Assembly (NCBI RefSeq): GCF_014897985.1
Contig: NZ_JABUZA010000006.1
Span: 1 to 64,000, forward strand
From: Halomonas colorata
GTDB taxonomy: Bacteria; Pseudomonadota; Gammaproteobacteria; Pseudomonadales; Halomonadaceae
Direction: 5' to 3'
Length of the DNA: 64,000 bases
Each line of letters begins with the position of its first letter. Position 1 is the stretch's first letter. Below are positions 48,938 through 57,128 of this stretch, piece after piece. The position numbers were made by a program, and so were the translations under genes. The notes beneath the pieces were generated by a model. It saw nothing but the letters and a program-made list of their open reading frames with translations. It made no database searches and was not told the origin of the DNA.

Positions 48938-50047
48938 CTACTCGCCCCAGACCTCACTGGCGACCTGCACGACCAGCGCGAGCTTGGCCTGCTGCTCGGC
49001 CTCGGTGATCGTGTTGCCCTCTTCCGTGGAGGCGAAACCACACTGGGTGCTCAGACAAAGCTGCTCGAGCGGTACGAAATGCGCCGCTTCATGAATGCGC
49101 GCCTTGATCGTTTCCGGGTCTTCGAGTTCGCCGGTTTTGGTAGTAACGAGCCCCAGCACCACTTTCTGATGGCCAGGCTTGATGAAACGCAGGGGTTCGA
49201 AGTCACCGGCGCGGTCGGAGTCGTACTCCAGGAAGAAAGCGTCAATATTGACCGAGCCAAACAGCAGCTCGGCAACCGGCTCGTAGCCGCCTTCGGATAT
49301 CCAGGTAGAGCGGAAGTTGCCGCGGCACACGTGCATGCCCACCACCAGATCATGCGGCTTGTCCTCAAGCGCTTGGTTGATAACCTCGGCATACACTTGG
49401 GCCAGATGGTCCGGATCCTCTCCGCGCTCGATCACCAAGGCGCGCTGCTCTTGCGAGCACAGGTACGCCCAGACGGTATCGTCAAGCTGAAGGTAGCGAC
49501 AGCCAGCGGCATAAAACGCGCTGATCGCATCTTTATAGACGTTCGCCAAGTCGATGAAGAAGTCGTCGATATTCGGATAAGCCTCTTCACTGACCACGCC
49601 ACGTCCACCCCGAAAATGCAGTACGCTGGGGCTCGGAATGGTCATCTTGGGCACCGCGCCCTCAGCAATGCTGGCAAGAAATGTAAAGTCTTCAAGCATT
49701 GGATGACGACCAAATCCCAATTTGCTCGTCACGCGCACGTTGCGCGACTTGGTCTGCACACCGGCAAATTGGATACCCTGCTCGGCATCGTAGCCTTCAA
49801 TGCCTTCAAGACCTTCAAAAAAATCGAAATGCCACCAGGCGCGACGAAACTCACCATCGGTCACCACTTTCAAGCCACACTGGCACTGGCTTTTCACCGC
49901 ATGGGCAATGGCCTCATCCTCGACGCGACGCAGATCACGGGCATCCAGTTCACCGGCTTGATGCGCCTGGCGAGCATTTTTAATAGCGGTGGGTCGCAGA
50001 AGACTGCCGACCACATCGGCGGGAAAAGGGGCGGGGTTAAGGCTCAT
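48938..50047 (-). CDS. MetE C-terminal-domain-like methyltransferase (YxjG/YxjH-type)
   Basis: 369 residues resembling only the catalytic half of cobalamin-independent methionine synthase: N-terminal PFPADVVGSLLRP, VVTDGEFRRAWW, a barrel core with YLQLDD, zinc ligands expected in GMHVCRGN and STQCGF, and VLGLVTTKTGELED. It lacks the folate-binding N-terminal half of MetE. Short MetE-like proteins are known or proposed as folate-independent methionine synthases or S-methyl-group transferases; the substrate here is unknown. No partner gene of such a system is adjacent. It lies upstream of tetR with its own terminator. Confidence 0.82.
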   Translation of the reverse strand: MSLNPAPFPADVVGSLLRPTAIKNARQAHQAGELDARDLRRVEDEAIAHAVKSQCQCGLKVVTDGEFRRAWWHFDFFEGLEGIEGYDAEQGIQFAGVQTKSRNVRVTSKLGFGRHPMLEDFTFLASIAEGAVPKMTIPSPSVLHFRGGRGVVSEEAYPNIDDFFIDLANVYKDAISAFYAAGCRYLQLDDTVWAYLCSQEQRALVIERGEDPDHLAQVYAEVINQALEDKPHDLVVGMHVCRGNFRSTWISEGGYEPVAELLFGSVNIDAFFLEYDSDRAGDFEPLRFIKPGHQKVVLGLVTTKTGELEDPETIKARIHEAAHFVPLEQLCLSTQCGFASTEEGNTITEAEQQAKLALVVQVASEVWGE

Positions 50048-50212
50048 TTAGCATCTCCACCGGTAGATTGGACGTATCGTGTATCGCCCTATCCTCCCCC
50101 ATCCTCAAGACGCATTAAAATGATCATTTCTTGAGTATGCATGAACGACTTTAATGCAGAGTAGCCACTTGATATTGCTAGTGATTAACAATTTATTGCT
50201 GGGCACGCTTGT

Positions 50213-51124
50213 TTAAACGGTGGGTAATATCGCCCTCGATTTTTTGAAATGCTGCCAACCTTCTAGTGCAAGTACCATCACGGCTAACCAAATCGCGATA
50301 TACGTTGGCCACTCGTGAGGAACAATCACCTCGCCTAAAAGCAGCGCCACGCCCAACAGCAGTATGGGTTCAACATATACCAAAAGGCCAAACAGGCTCA
50401 GATTGAGCAGCGGAGCAGAAAGCGCCTGAAAACCCAGAGCGAGCGCACTGAGCAAACCCAGCCCAGCTACCAACCCCAACGCTTCGATACTAAACGCGGG
50501 CGTCGCCGCTATGTGGCCGCCATCAAGAATAAAGTAAACACATACCGGCAGGCTGAGCAGCATATCCCACCAGAGCCCGCCAATATGATTGGTATCGGTT
50601 TTACGCCTAAGCCAGAAGTAGCCCGGATAGCCGAAACACACCGCCAGGGTAGTCCAGGCCAGCGTTTGTGATATGACTAACTGATTAGCGATGCCCGCCA
50701 CCGCCAGCAGACAAGCAATCTTCTGAAAGCCTGACAGCCGATCGCCGAACGCGATACGTCCGATAATCACCATGGTGATCGGCATTATAAAATAGCCCAA
50801 CGAGACCGCCAGCCCGTGGCCATTGCCCGGCGCCCACATGAATAGCCACAGCTGAATGCCCAGCATAAACGCTGATATCAGTCGTGTAGCCCAGAAGTAA
50901 CGCTCTGTGAGCAGGCGCCGGCCAATGGCGACTATTTGCGTTCCATAGCCCCGCCATAGAATAAACAGGCTCAAGCAGGGAAATGTCAGCAGAATACGCC
51001 ATCCGTACAGTTCGCCCCCCTCCATGGAAGGAAGCAAAGCGGTATAGGCAAACAGTAAAGCAAACAAGGCCGAGGCTATCACATTCAGCGTGACGCCCAG
51101 CGGCGTATTGGGGTTAGCGTGCAT
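50213..51124 (-). CDS. EamA/RarD-type permease
   Basis: About 303 residues with ten hydrophobic helices in two five-helix halves, the drug/metabolite-transporter layout. GWRILLTFPCLSLFILWRG, GYFIMPITMVIIGRIAFGDRLS and LLVYVEPILLLGVALLLGEVI are RarD-like. The substrate is unknown; the divergent Lrp-type regulator suggests an amino acid or related compound. The ATG at 51124 is preferred over 51172, which would include a polar non-membrane N-terminus and touch the regulator region. Confidence 0.82.
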   Translation of the reverse strand: MHANPNTPLGVTLNVIASALFALLFAYTALLPSMEGGELYGWRILLTFPCLSLFILWRGYGTQIVAIGRRLLTERYFWATRLISAFMLGIQLWLFMWAPGNGHGLAVSLGYFIMPITMVIIGRIAFGDRLSGFQKIACLLAVAGIANQLVISQTLAWTTLAVCFGYPGYFWLRRKTDTNHIGGLWWDMLLSLPVCVYFILDGGHIAATPAFSIEALGLVAGLGLLSALALGFQALSAPLLNLSLFGLLVYVEPILLLGVALLLGEVIVPHEWPTYIAIWLAVMVLALEGWQHFKKSRAILPTV

Positions 51125-51205
51125 AAGCCATTTCTGGTTAGTTAAATTTGGCGTTATTTTATTGCAACACACTTGATAAAGGCGCTTGTATTACCTACTG
51201 TCAGC

Positions 51206-51218
51206 GAGAAAATTTCTC
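51206..51218. promoter_or_regulatory. palindrome between the permease and Lrp-type regulator genes
   Basis: GAGAAAATTTCTC, perfect six-base arms around one base, in the 111-bp divergent space, 18 bp before the regulator start. Lrp/AsnC proteins bind such AT-centred palindromes, so it is a candidate operator for both genes. Confidence 0.45.
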
Positions 51219-51235
51219 ACTTGGCTGGCTTTATT

Positions 51236-51685
51236 ATGCTTGATGACTTTGACCGAACCCTGCTAGAACTTTTACAGAAGGATTGCCAGACGCCGCTTCG
51301 CGAGCTGGCTGAAACCGTCCATCTCTCCACGGCTTCCGTCCAGCGACGTATACAAAAGCTTAAAAACGGTGGCTTTATCCAGGCGAGCGTGGCGGTGCTT
51401 GACCCCGATAGGTTGGGCCAGGTCATTACCTTACTGGTCGAAGTACAGGCGGTTAAAACGCATGCTGCTGACTTGGCGCTGCTCAAGGCCCAATTTTCCG
51501 GGCCTGAGATTCAGCAGTGTTACTACGTTACCGGTGAGGCGGACTTCATGCTGGTATTACTGGTGCCCAGCATGAGCCGGTTTCAGGAGCTCTGCGACAC
51601 CCTGTTTCACAACAACCCCAACGTCAAATGGTTTAAAACCACCGTGGTGCTGGACCGGGTCAAAACTACGCTGGAAGTTATATAA
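51236..51685 (+). CDS. Lrp/AsnC family transcriptional regulator
   Basis: 149 residues: N-terminal helix-turn-helix (DDFDRTLLELLQKDCQTPLRELAETVHLSTASVQRRIQKLKNGGFI) and the C-terminal RAM effector domain (CYYVTGEADFMLVLLVPSM). Standard Lrp/AsnC length. The MLDDFDR start is chosen because it is the family N-terminus. It is divergent from the RarD-type permease, which it likely controls. Confidence 0.9.
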   Translation: MLDDFDRTLLELLQKDCQTPLRELAETVHLSTASVQRRIQKLKNGGFIQASVAVLDPDRLGQVITLLVEVQAVKTHAADLALLKAQFSGPEIQQCYYVTGEADFMLVLLVPSMSRFQELCDTLFHNNPNVKWFKTTVVLDRVKTTLEVI

Positions 51686-51691
51686 CCCTAG

Positions 51692-52537
51692 CTACTCCTC
51701 GACCCACCACTGTGCTTCATAGCGGCTTTCATCCCCAAGGTAGGGAGTAAGCTGGGCCATTGCTGCTTCCAGGCGCTCATCCAGCCCCCAAGGCGGGTTA
51801 ACTACCAGCATACCGCTGCCGTACATGCCATGGGTCTGTTCGCCCAGCTCACGCAGCAAAAGCTCGCTACGCCATATCTTACGCACGCCACTCGTCTTCA
51901 GCGCGTCTAGCAGTACGTGATGGTGACCCGCTGGCAGCAACGGATACCAGACTAACACTACGCCATGGCGCGCCTTTTCAAACGTATAAGCGACGGCATC
52001 GGCTACCTCCTGATACTCCGCTTTACGCTCAAAACTTGGGTCAATTAATACGCAAAGTCGTGGCGTGGCTACCGGTAGCATAGTGCTTAACCCATCAAGC
52101 CCATCGCCATAAATGCGTCGCGCCTGGGTAGCTAGCTCTTGAGCGGCCAAGTGCTGGTGCTCGCCGGGATGCAGCTCAAAAAGGCGCAGTTGATCCTGAG
52201 TGCGTAACGACTTTCCAAACCACCAAGGCGATCCCGGATAGTGGGTAAGCTCGCTAGGCGCTGGCTGTGCGCCTGTTAATACATTCATCCAATCCGTTAA
52301 CAGAGGGTCTGTTAGCTGATCGCGCTTCTGCCATAAAGGCCAAATGCCCTCGCGGTACTCTTGGAGCCGCTGTGTCTCTTTAGTGGCAAGTGGATAAAGT
52401 CCACGCCCCGCGTGCGTATCCACATATGTAATGGCTGTTTTTTTACGTAATAAATAATTATTAACGCTGTAAAGGGTTAGATGCTTGTGTACATCGGCAA
52501 AGTTACCGGCATGATAAGCGTGTTGATAAGACAGCAT
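51692..52537 (-). CDS. rlmJ: 23S rRNA m6A2030 methyltransferase
   Basis: 281 residues (E. coli RlmJ 280). MLSYQHAYHAGNFADVHKH is the family N-terminus, YVDTHAGRGLY the SAM-binding motif and VVNPPWGLDE the catalytic NPPF/W-type motif. It is convergent with the Lrp gene, 6 bp apart. Confidence 0.95.
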   Translation of the reverse strand: MLSYQHAYHAGNFADVHKHLTLYSVNNYLLRKKTAITYVDTHAGRGLYPLATKETQRLQEYREGIWPLWQKRDQLTDPLLTDWMNVLTGAQPAPSELTHYPGSPWWFGKSLRTQDQLRLFELHPGEHQHLAAQELATQARRIYGDGLDGLSTMLPVATPRLCVLIDPSFERKAEYQEVADAVAYTFEKARHGVVLVWYPLLPAGHHHVLLDALKTSGVRKIWRSELLLRELGEQTHGMYGSGMLVVNPPWGLDERLEAAMAQLTPYLGDESRYEAQWWVEE

Positions 52538-52564
52538 GGTCGCTCGACATCAAGTGAACAAAAA

Positions 52565-52590
52565 AGCCCGCTATGGGAGCATAGCGGGCT
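52565..52590 (-). terminator. terminator of the OmpA-type lipoprotein gene
   Basis: Perfect 11-bp stem AGCCCGCTATG / CATAGCGGGCT with GGAG loop; minus-strand tail TTTTTTGTTC. Confidence 0.85.
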
Positions 52591-52622
52591 TTGAAGGACA
52601 ATGCGCGGGTTACACGGGTCGC

Positions 52623-53297
52623 TTATCTTTGGCCGTTGCCCGTTGGCGTCAAGGTAATTTCTACCCGACGGTTTTGCGCTCGGCCCTGATCGGTATTATT
52701 GCTGGCAACGGGCTGGTTAGCCCCGTATCCCATAGTGTTAAGACGTGAAGACGAAACGCCATTTTGACTCAGGTAATTGCCGACGGCTTGAGCACGACGC
52801 TCAGACAGACGCTGATTGTAACTGGCGTCGCCCGTGCTATCAGTATGCCCGGCAATATTCACGCGGGTATCGGTGTATTGAGAAACCACGTTTGCGACTT
52901 CATTGAGTGCGCTGCGCGCATCGCTGGTCAGGTCAGAAGAATCAAAACCGAACGTAACGCTGCTGGGCATATTCAGCACGATATCGTCGCCACGACGGTC
53001 GATTTCGATGCGCGAACCCTGCAGATTCTGACGTAATTGCTGCTCCTGGCGGTCCATATAAGCACCTACACCCGCGCCCGCAGCGGCACCAACGGCTGCA
53101 CCAATCAAGGCACGGTCGCGGCGGCTGGTGCTGCCATCGCCAGAAAGGGCGCCCGCTGCTGCGCCTACCGCAGCGCCAATCCCGGTACCGATACCAGTAG
53201 AAGAACGTTGTGTCTGGCCACCGTAAGGATCAGACGTTGCACAGCCCGCCACTAAAATTGCGGCAGCCAATGGGGTCAGTAGTCGAGAAATACGCAT
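52623..53297 (-). CDS. OmpA-family outer-membrane lipoprotein with glycine zipper (YiaD-like)
   Basis: 224 residues: lipoprotein signal peptide with lipobox LVAGC (Cys19), a glycine-zipper region (GIGTGIGAAVGAAAGALSG and GAAVGAAAGAGVGAYM, about 35-82), and a C-terminal OmpA peptidoglycan-binding domain (FGFDSSDLTSDARSALNEVA, AGHTDSTGDASYNQRLSERRAQAV). The same layout as E. coli YiaD. It has its own terminator. Confidence 0.9.
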   Translation of the reverse strand: MRISRLLTPLAAAILVAGCATSDPYGGQTQRSSTGIGTGIGAAVGAAAGALSGDGSTSRRDRALIGAAVGAAAGAGVGAYMDRQEQQLRQNLQGSRIEIDRRGDDIVLNMPSSVTFGFDSSDLTSDARSALNEVANVVSQYTDTRVNIAGHTDSTGDASYNQRLSERRAQAVGNYLSQNGVSSSRLNTMGYGANQPVASNNTDQGRAQNRRVEITLTPTGNGQR

Positions 53298-53328
53298 CGC
53301 TCACTCCTTGTTTGTCTTTGCGCTTAAG

Positions 53329-54495
53329 TCATTCGTCGCTGATACACTCCAGCAACTCATTCAAGAATAATAGACCTTGAGGCGATGCACGCAGCTTTTC
53401 AGGCATTTCCATCAAAAGTCCTTTTTTGTGGGCCCTTTGTAAACGTGTCAGGAGCACCGCATCGACCTGCCCGGTATGCCGTGACCAGGCTTGCATGCTA
53501 ACGCCTTCGGTTAAACGCAGCGCATTCATGGCGAATTCCAGCGGCAGCTCGTCAATGGTAATCGGCTGTTTGCCCGCTAAAAAGCCCCGAGGATCGCTAG
53601 CCCGCCGTAAATAAGCCTCGGGCTGACGCGTTTTCCAGCGTCGCTCAATATGCCACTGCCCATCTGTATCGATAGTTGTCAGCTTGCCGTGGGCACCGGC
53701 GCCAATACCCAGGTAATCACCAAACTGCCAATAGTTGAGATTATGCCTGCTCTGCCTTCTAGGCTGGGAATAGGCTGAAATTTCGTAGCGCGCAAAACCT
53801 GCCTGCTCTAACCGCTGGTGGCCTAGCTCCTGAATATCCCAAAGTGCTTCTTCTTCAGGCAGCACGGGGGGCTGTGAATGAAACGCCGTATTGGGTTCAA
53901 GCGTGAGCTGATACCAGGAGAGATGATCCGGCGACAGGTCTAGCGCCTGATCAATATCCGCAAGTGCCAAGGAAGGCGTCTGGCCGGGCAATCCATGCAT
54001 TAAATCGATATTGATATTATCAAAGCCCGCCGCGCGCGCCTGCCCTACCGCGCGGATAGCTTCTTCGCCACCATGAATACGCCCCAGCGCCTTGAGCTGG
54101 GCTGGCTGAAAGCTTTGCGTACCCAGCGAGAGGCGGTTAATACCGGCCTCGCGATAGCCAATAAAGCGCGTCTGCTCGGTGGTGCCGGGATTCGCCTCCA
54201 TGGTGATTTCAATACCCGGCGCAAATGCTAGACGCGCGCGTATTTCACTGAAAAGACGTTCATAAAACGCAGGTGACATAAGGCTTGGCGTACCGCCACC
54301 GATAAAAATGGTGTGGATCTGTCGCTCAGCGGCCAACGCTAAATCGCCGTCCAAATCGCTTAGTAGCGCTTTCAAATAATCGGCTTCAGGCAACTCACCG
54401 TTAGGCTCATGAGAGTTAAAATCGCAATACGGACACTTACGCACACACCAGGGCGTATGGATATAGAGCGATAGCGGTGGCAGTGGATTAGCCAT
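53329..54495 (-). CDS. hemW: heme chaperone HemW (radical SAM)
   Basis: 388 residues. Radical-SAM cluster CVRKCPYC (CX3CX2C) near residue 16, FIGGGTPSLM, EANPG and GLPGQT motifs of the HemN/HemW family. The C-X3-C-X2-C motif without the HemN CX2-C extra cysteine and the neighbour rdgB mark it as HemW (formerly YggW), which transfers heme rather than oxidising coproporphyrinogen. It overlaps rdgB by 8 bp. Confidence 0.93.
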   Translation of the reverse strand: MANPLPPLSLYIHTPWCVRKCPYCDFNSHEPNGELPEADYLKALLSDLDGDLALAAERQIHTIFIGGGTPSLMSPAFYERLFSEIRARLAFAPGIEITMEANPGTTEQTRFIGYREAGINRLSLGTQSFQPAQLKALGRIHGGEEAIRAVGQARAAGFDNINIDLMHGLPGQTPSLALADIDQALDLSPDHLSWYQLTLEPNTAFHSQPPVLPEEEALWDIQELGHQRLEQAGFARYEISAYSQPRRQSRHNLNYWQFGDYLGIGAGAHGKLTTIDTDGQWHIERRWKTRQPEAYLRRASDPRGFLAGKQPITIDELPLEFAMNALRLTEGVSMQAWSRHTGQVDAVLLTRLQRAHKKGLLMEMPEKLRASPQGLLFLNELLECISDE

Positions 54496-55096
54496 GCGCC
54501 ACCTTAAGCATATCGACCAACCCTGTGAGCGCCCGTCCTCGATGGCTCAAACGATTTTTCATTTCGCTGGGTAGTTCAGCCACACTCATGGCCTGATCAG
54601 GAAGCCAGAACAGCGGGTCATAGCCAAAGCCGCCTTCCCCGCGAGGGTGGGCAAGCAACTCTCCTTCCCAGCTACGTTGGACAATTACCGGCACCGGGTC
54701 CAACGGGTGACGTAAATACACCAGTACGCACCAGTAGCGTCCCGTACGCTGACCCTCAGCATAGTCACTTAATGCTGCTAAGAGCTTTTCATTATTACGC
54801 TGGTCACTTTTAGGCTCGCCGGCATAGCGCGCGGAATAAATTCCCGGCTCGCCGGAAAGGGCATCGACTTCTAATCCAGAATCATCGGCGAGTGCCGGAA
54901 AGCCGCTGATACGGCTCGCTTCACGGGCTTTCAGCAGTGCATTTTCGACAAAAGTCAGCCCCGTTTCTTCAACATCATGTACGCCAAAGTCTGCTTGGGG
55001 GCGTACATCAAACCCCAATGGTGCAAGTAACTGATTGAATTCTTTTAATTTTCCTGCATTACCGCTGGCTAGAACAAGGGTATTTACCGTGGCCAT
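54488..55096 (-). CDS. rdgB: dITP/XTP pyrophosphatase
   Basis: Ham1-family enzyme of 202 residues that removes deaminated purine nucleotides. LVLASGNAGKLKEFNQLL at the N-terminus, DDSGLEVDALSGEPGIYSARYAG and GEGGFGYDPLFWLP are all present. It is the first gene of the rdgB-hemW pair and divergent from csgD. Confidence 0.95.
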   Translation of the reverse strand: MATVNTLVLASGNAGKLKEFNQLLAPLGFDVRPQADFGVHDVEETGLTFVENALLKAREASRISGFPALADDSGLEVDALSGEPGIYSARYAGEPKSDQRNNEKLLAALSDYAEGQRTGRYWCVLVYLRHPLDPVPVIVQRSWEGELLAHPRGEGGFGYDPLFWLPDQAMSVAELPSEMKNRLSHRGRALTGLVDMLKVAHG

Positions 55097-55263
55097 TACT
55101 TTTCTCCAAACGTCAGTAGGTCAGTGTACGCCTAACAAAATCGTTCTATATCTAACAAAATGTTACCAAATGTACATAATAATTTAGTTAAAAATATCCT
55201 AAATATTAATAAAAGATATTTATTAACAATAAGTTACTAAAAATAATTCGATTTATAGCTTGG

Positions 55264-55324
55264 TTGACATAGGTTATTTTTAAAATAACCTAGTAACAAA
55301 ACTTTACGAAAACATACTTATAGT
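55264..55324 (+). promoter_or_regulatory. csgD control region with 21-bp palindrome
   Basis: The 277-bp AT-rich rdgB-csgD gap. TTGACA at 55264-55269 is followed by a perfect palindrome AGGTTATTTT-T-AAAATAACCT (55271-55291) and then by a -10-like TATAGT (55319-55324). The palindrome lies where a repressor or activator of csgD would bind. Further left, CTAACAAAAT occurs twice (about 55131-55160). Confidence 0.55.
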
Positions 55325-55373
55325 CGACACTGATTTTGTTGCCAGCTCACTCCTTCTTACCAGAGGCGTTATC

Positions 55374-56060
55374 ATGAAAAAGGAACAGTCACCCGACTCG
55401 GTATATATCCTTACAGAGCAAAGCCCTCAATCTCAGCTATTTGCAGAATATCTAAATAAGCATACCGGCTACCAAGTAAGTGTTTACTCACGTCATTCTT
55501 CGCTTCCTGCAGGTACATCAGAAAAGCTTCTACTGCTTATTGATAGCGATCATATCAGTATCGATGCCTTACCCGAATGGCAAGATCAGTTACCTGAAGC
55601 ATTATCAAAAGCAACGCTTGCCGCGTTTAATATCCGCAATATGAATCATGCTTTAGAAGCGCTTTCCTGTGCCCATTTAACAGGTGTTTTTTATCGCGAA
55701 CAGAGTTTGGATATTATTTGTAAAGGCGTTCATGCCTTATTAGATGGTGAGCTTTGGATGTCGCGCGAGTTAATGGCTCGGCTAATCCTTTTTTATCGCA
55801 AATCACAAAACAATGCGTTTAGACCAACCTGCGGCCTAACCAACCGTGAAATTGAAATTATTTCGTTGCTAAAAGCAGGCTCTTCTAATCAACAAATTGC
55901 TGAGCGGTTATTTGTTAGCGAGCATACGGTTAAGTCACATCTTTATAATATATTCCGAAAAATAAATGTACATAACCGTATACAAGCTTTGAACTGGATC
56001 CATCAAAATCTCGGGCCTATTCTTCCGGCTATCGATAAACCCCGTGGACTAAAAAACTAA
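55374..56060 (+). CDS. csgD: curli master regulator CsgD-like LuxR-family protein
   Basis: 228 residues: N-terminal degenerate receiver-like domain (about 5-130) and C-terminal LuxR-type helix-turn-helix (about 150-210, LTNREIEIISLLKAGSSNQQIAERLFVSEHTVKSHLYNIFRKI). GAGG lies 7 bp before the ATG. Family members activate curli and biofilm genes. It leads csgEFG-BA on the same strand. Confidence 0.85.
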   Translation: MKKEQSPDSVYILTEQSPQSQLFAEYLNKHTGYQVSVYSRHSSLPAGTSEKLLLLIDSDHISIDALPEWQDQLPEALSKATLAAFNIRNMNHALEALSCAHLTGVFYREQSLDIICKGVHALLDGELWMSRELMARLILFYRKSQNNAFRPTCGLTNREIEIISLLKAGSSNQQIAERLFVSEHTVKSHLYNIFRKINVHNRIQALNWIHQNLGPILPAIDKPRGLKN

Positions 56061-56089
56061 TAACAACACTGGCGTGAGGTTATATCGTG

Positions 56090-56605
56090 ATGTCTTTTCT
56101 TCGTTATTTAACTCCACACTGTGTGCTTTTCCTATTCCTATTATCACCATTAATGGCCAGTGAGACGCAATCACCGATTGATGTATCACCCTCAAGTGAA
56201 CAAGAGGAAATCGATTCTATTAATCAGCTATCAAGTCCCGATGGCCCTGAAGTGGAAAGTGTTAAAAGGGCTAGTAGCGAACTGACCGGGGTAATGGTAG
56301 ATCGCACCATTACCATGGCGGGTAAGACATTTTATCGCGCGTTTAGTCAACGTGCCATGGACAACCTGATTATTGGTAATGCCACCATCACGATACAAGA
56401 ACGCCCCGATGCTCGCTGGGGCAGCCAAATATGGGTGATGGATGGAAACCGTATGTATTTTCGCACACAGCTTTCTCCAAGGATTAGTGAAGCTGATCGC
56501 GCCGCAGGAGAAGCGGTACAAATCGTCGAAGAAGCGCTGCTACGCCAACAAATAGCCTCGGCGCTGACCTCCGACAAAGACTTGGGAAGAGAGGAGATAC
56601 GTTAA
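56090..56605 (+). CDS. csgE: curli assembly protein CsgE
   Basis: Exported protein of 171 residues. Signal peptide (about 1-24), then about 45 acidic, Ser-rich residues absent from E. coli CsgE (129 residues), then the CsgE domain: GKTFYRAFSQRAMD, ATITIQERPDARWGSQIWV, EEALLRQQIASAL. CsgE caps the CsgG pore and hands over curlin. A GTG three bases upstream (56087) with better spacing is also possible. The stop overlaps the csgF start (TAATG). Confidence 0.9.
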   Translation: MSFLRYLTPHCVLFLFLLSPLMASETQSPIDVSPSSEQEEIDSINQLSSPDGPEVESVKRASSELTGVMVDRTITMAGKTFYRAFSQRAMDNLIIGNATITIQERPDARWGSQIWVMDGNRMYFRTQLSPRISEADRAAGEAVQIVEEALLRQQIASALTSDKDLGREEIR

Positions 56606-57030
56606 TGAATGCTATAAAAAGGTCCGCCCGATACACACTGCTAGCCATAACGCTGGGCACATTGATAGCGTCAACCGCATCCGCCGGCGAGTTGATTTAT
56701 CGTCCCCTAAACCCCTCTTTTGGTGGCGACCCTTTTATGGGTACCTACCTATTGGGTAAAGCGCAATCGCAAGATACCAATACAGACCCTAATTCGAGAG
56801 GTATTGAGACAATATCCTCCACTGAAAGGCTAGTTCAAAGTCTGGAAAGCCGCTTGATTTCCCAACTTATTTCAGATGTTGGCGCAGGTAATGTCGGCCA
56901 GGGTTCCTTTGATAGCGGTGACTTTAGTGTGGTGGTCCGCGACGAAGGCGGGCAATTGATTGTACGTGTCATCGATAAAGTAACCGGCGATGTAACGAAT
57001 ATCAGCGTTGGCGGATTATTTAATCCTTAG
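56605..57030 (+). CDS. csgF: curli assembly protein CsgF
   Basis: 141 residues with signal peptide (about 1-27, STASA) and the mature N-terminus GELIYRPLNPSFGGDPFMGTYLL, the CsgG-binding segment of CsgF (E. coli ELIYQPINPSFGGNP). C-terminal VRVIDKVTGDVTNISVG. Couples CsgB to the secretion channel. E. coli CsgF is 138. Confidence 0.95.
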   Translation: MNAIKRSARYTLLAITLGTLIASTASAGELIYRPLNPSFGGDPFMGTYLLGKAQSQDTNTDPNSRGIETISSTERLVQSLESRLISQLISDVGAGNVGQGSFDSGDFSVVVRDEGGQLIVRVIDKVTGDVTNISVGGLFNP

Positions 57031-57128
57031 CAATCGAGCCTGACTTTCAATCCTGAAAGATTAATAACGAAAAACCAATAAGGCTTAAAAAGCCTCGCCA
57101 CTATCCTAGATGCTGTCAGGGGAACATC

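Noticed and set aside
49079..50134. 351-codon frame opposite the MetE-like gene
   Set aside because: The antisense frame mirrors a strongly supported gene; it shows no coherent domain and carries the usual shadow composition.
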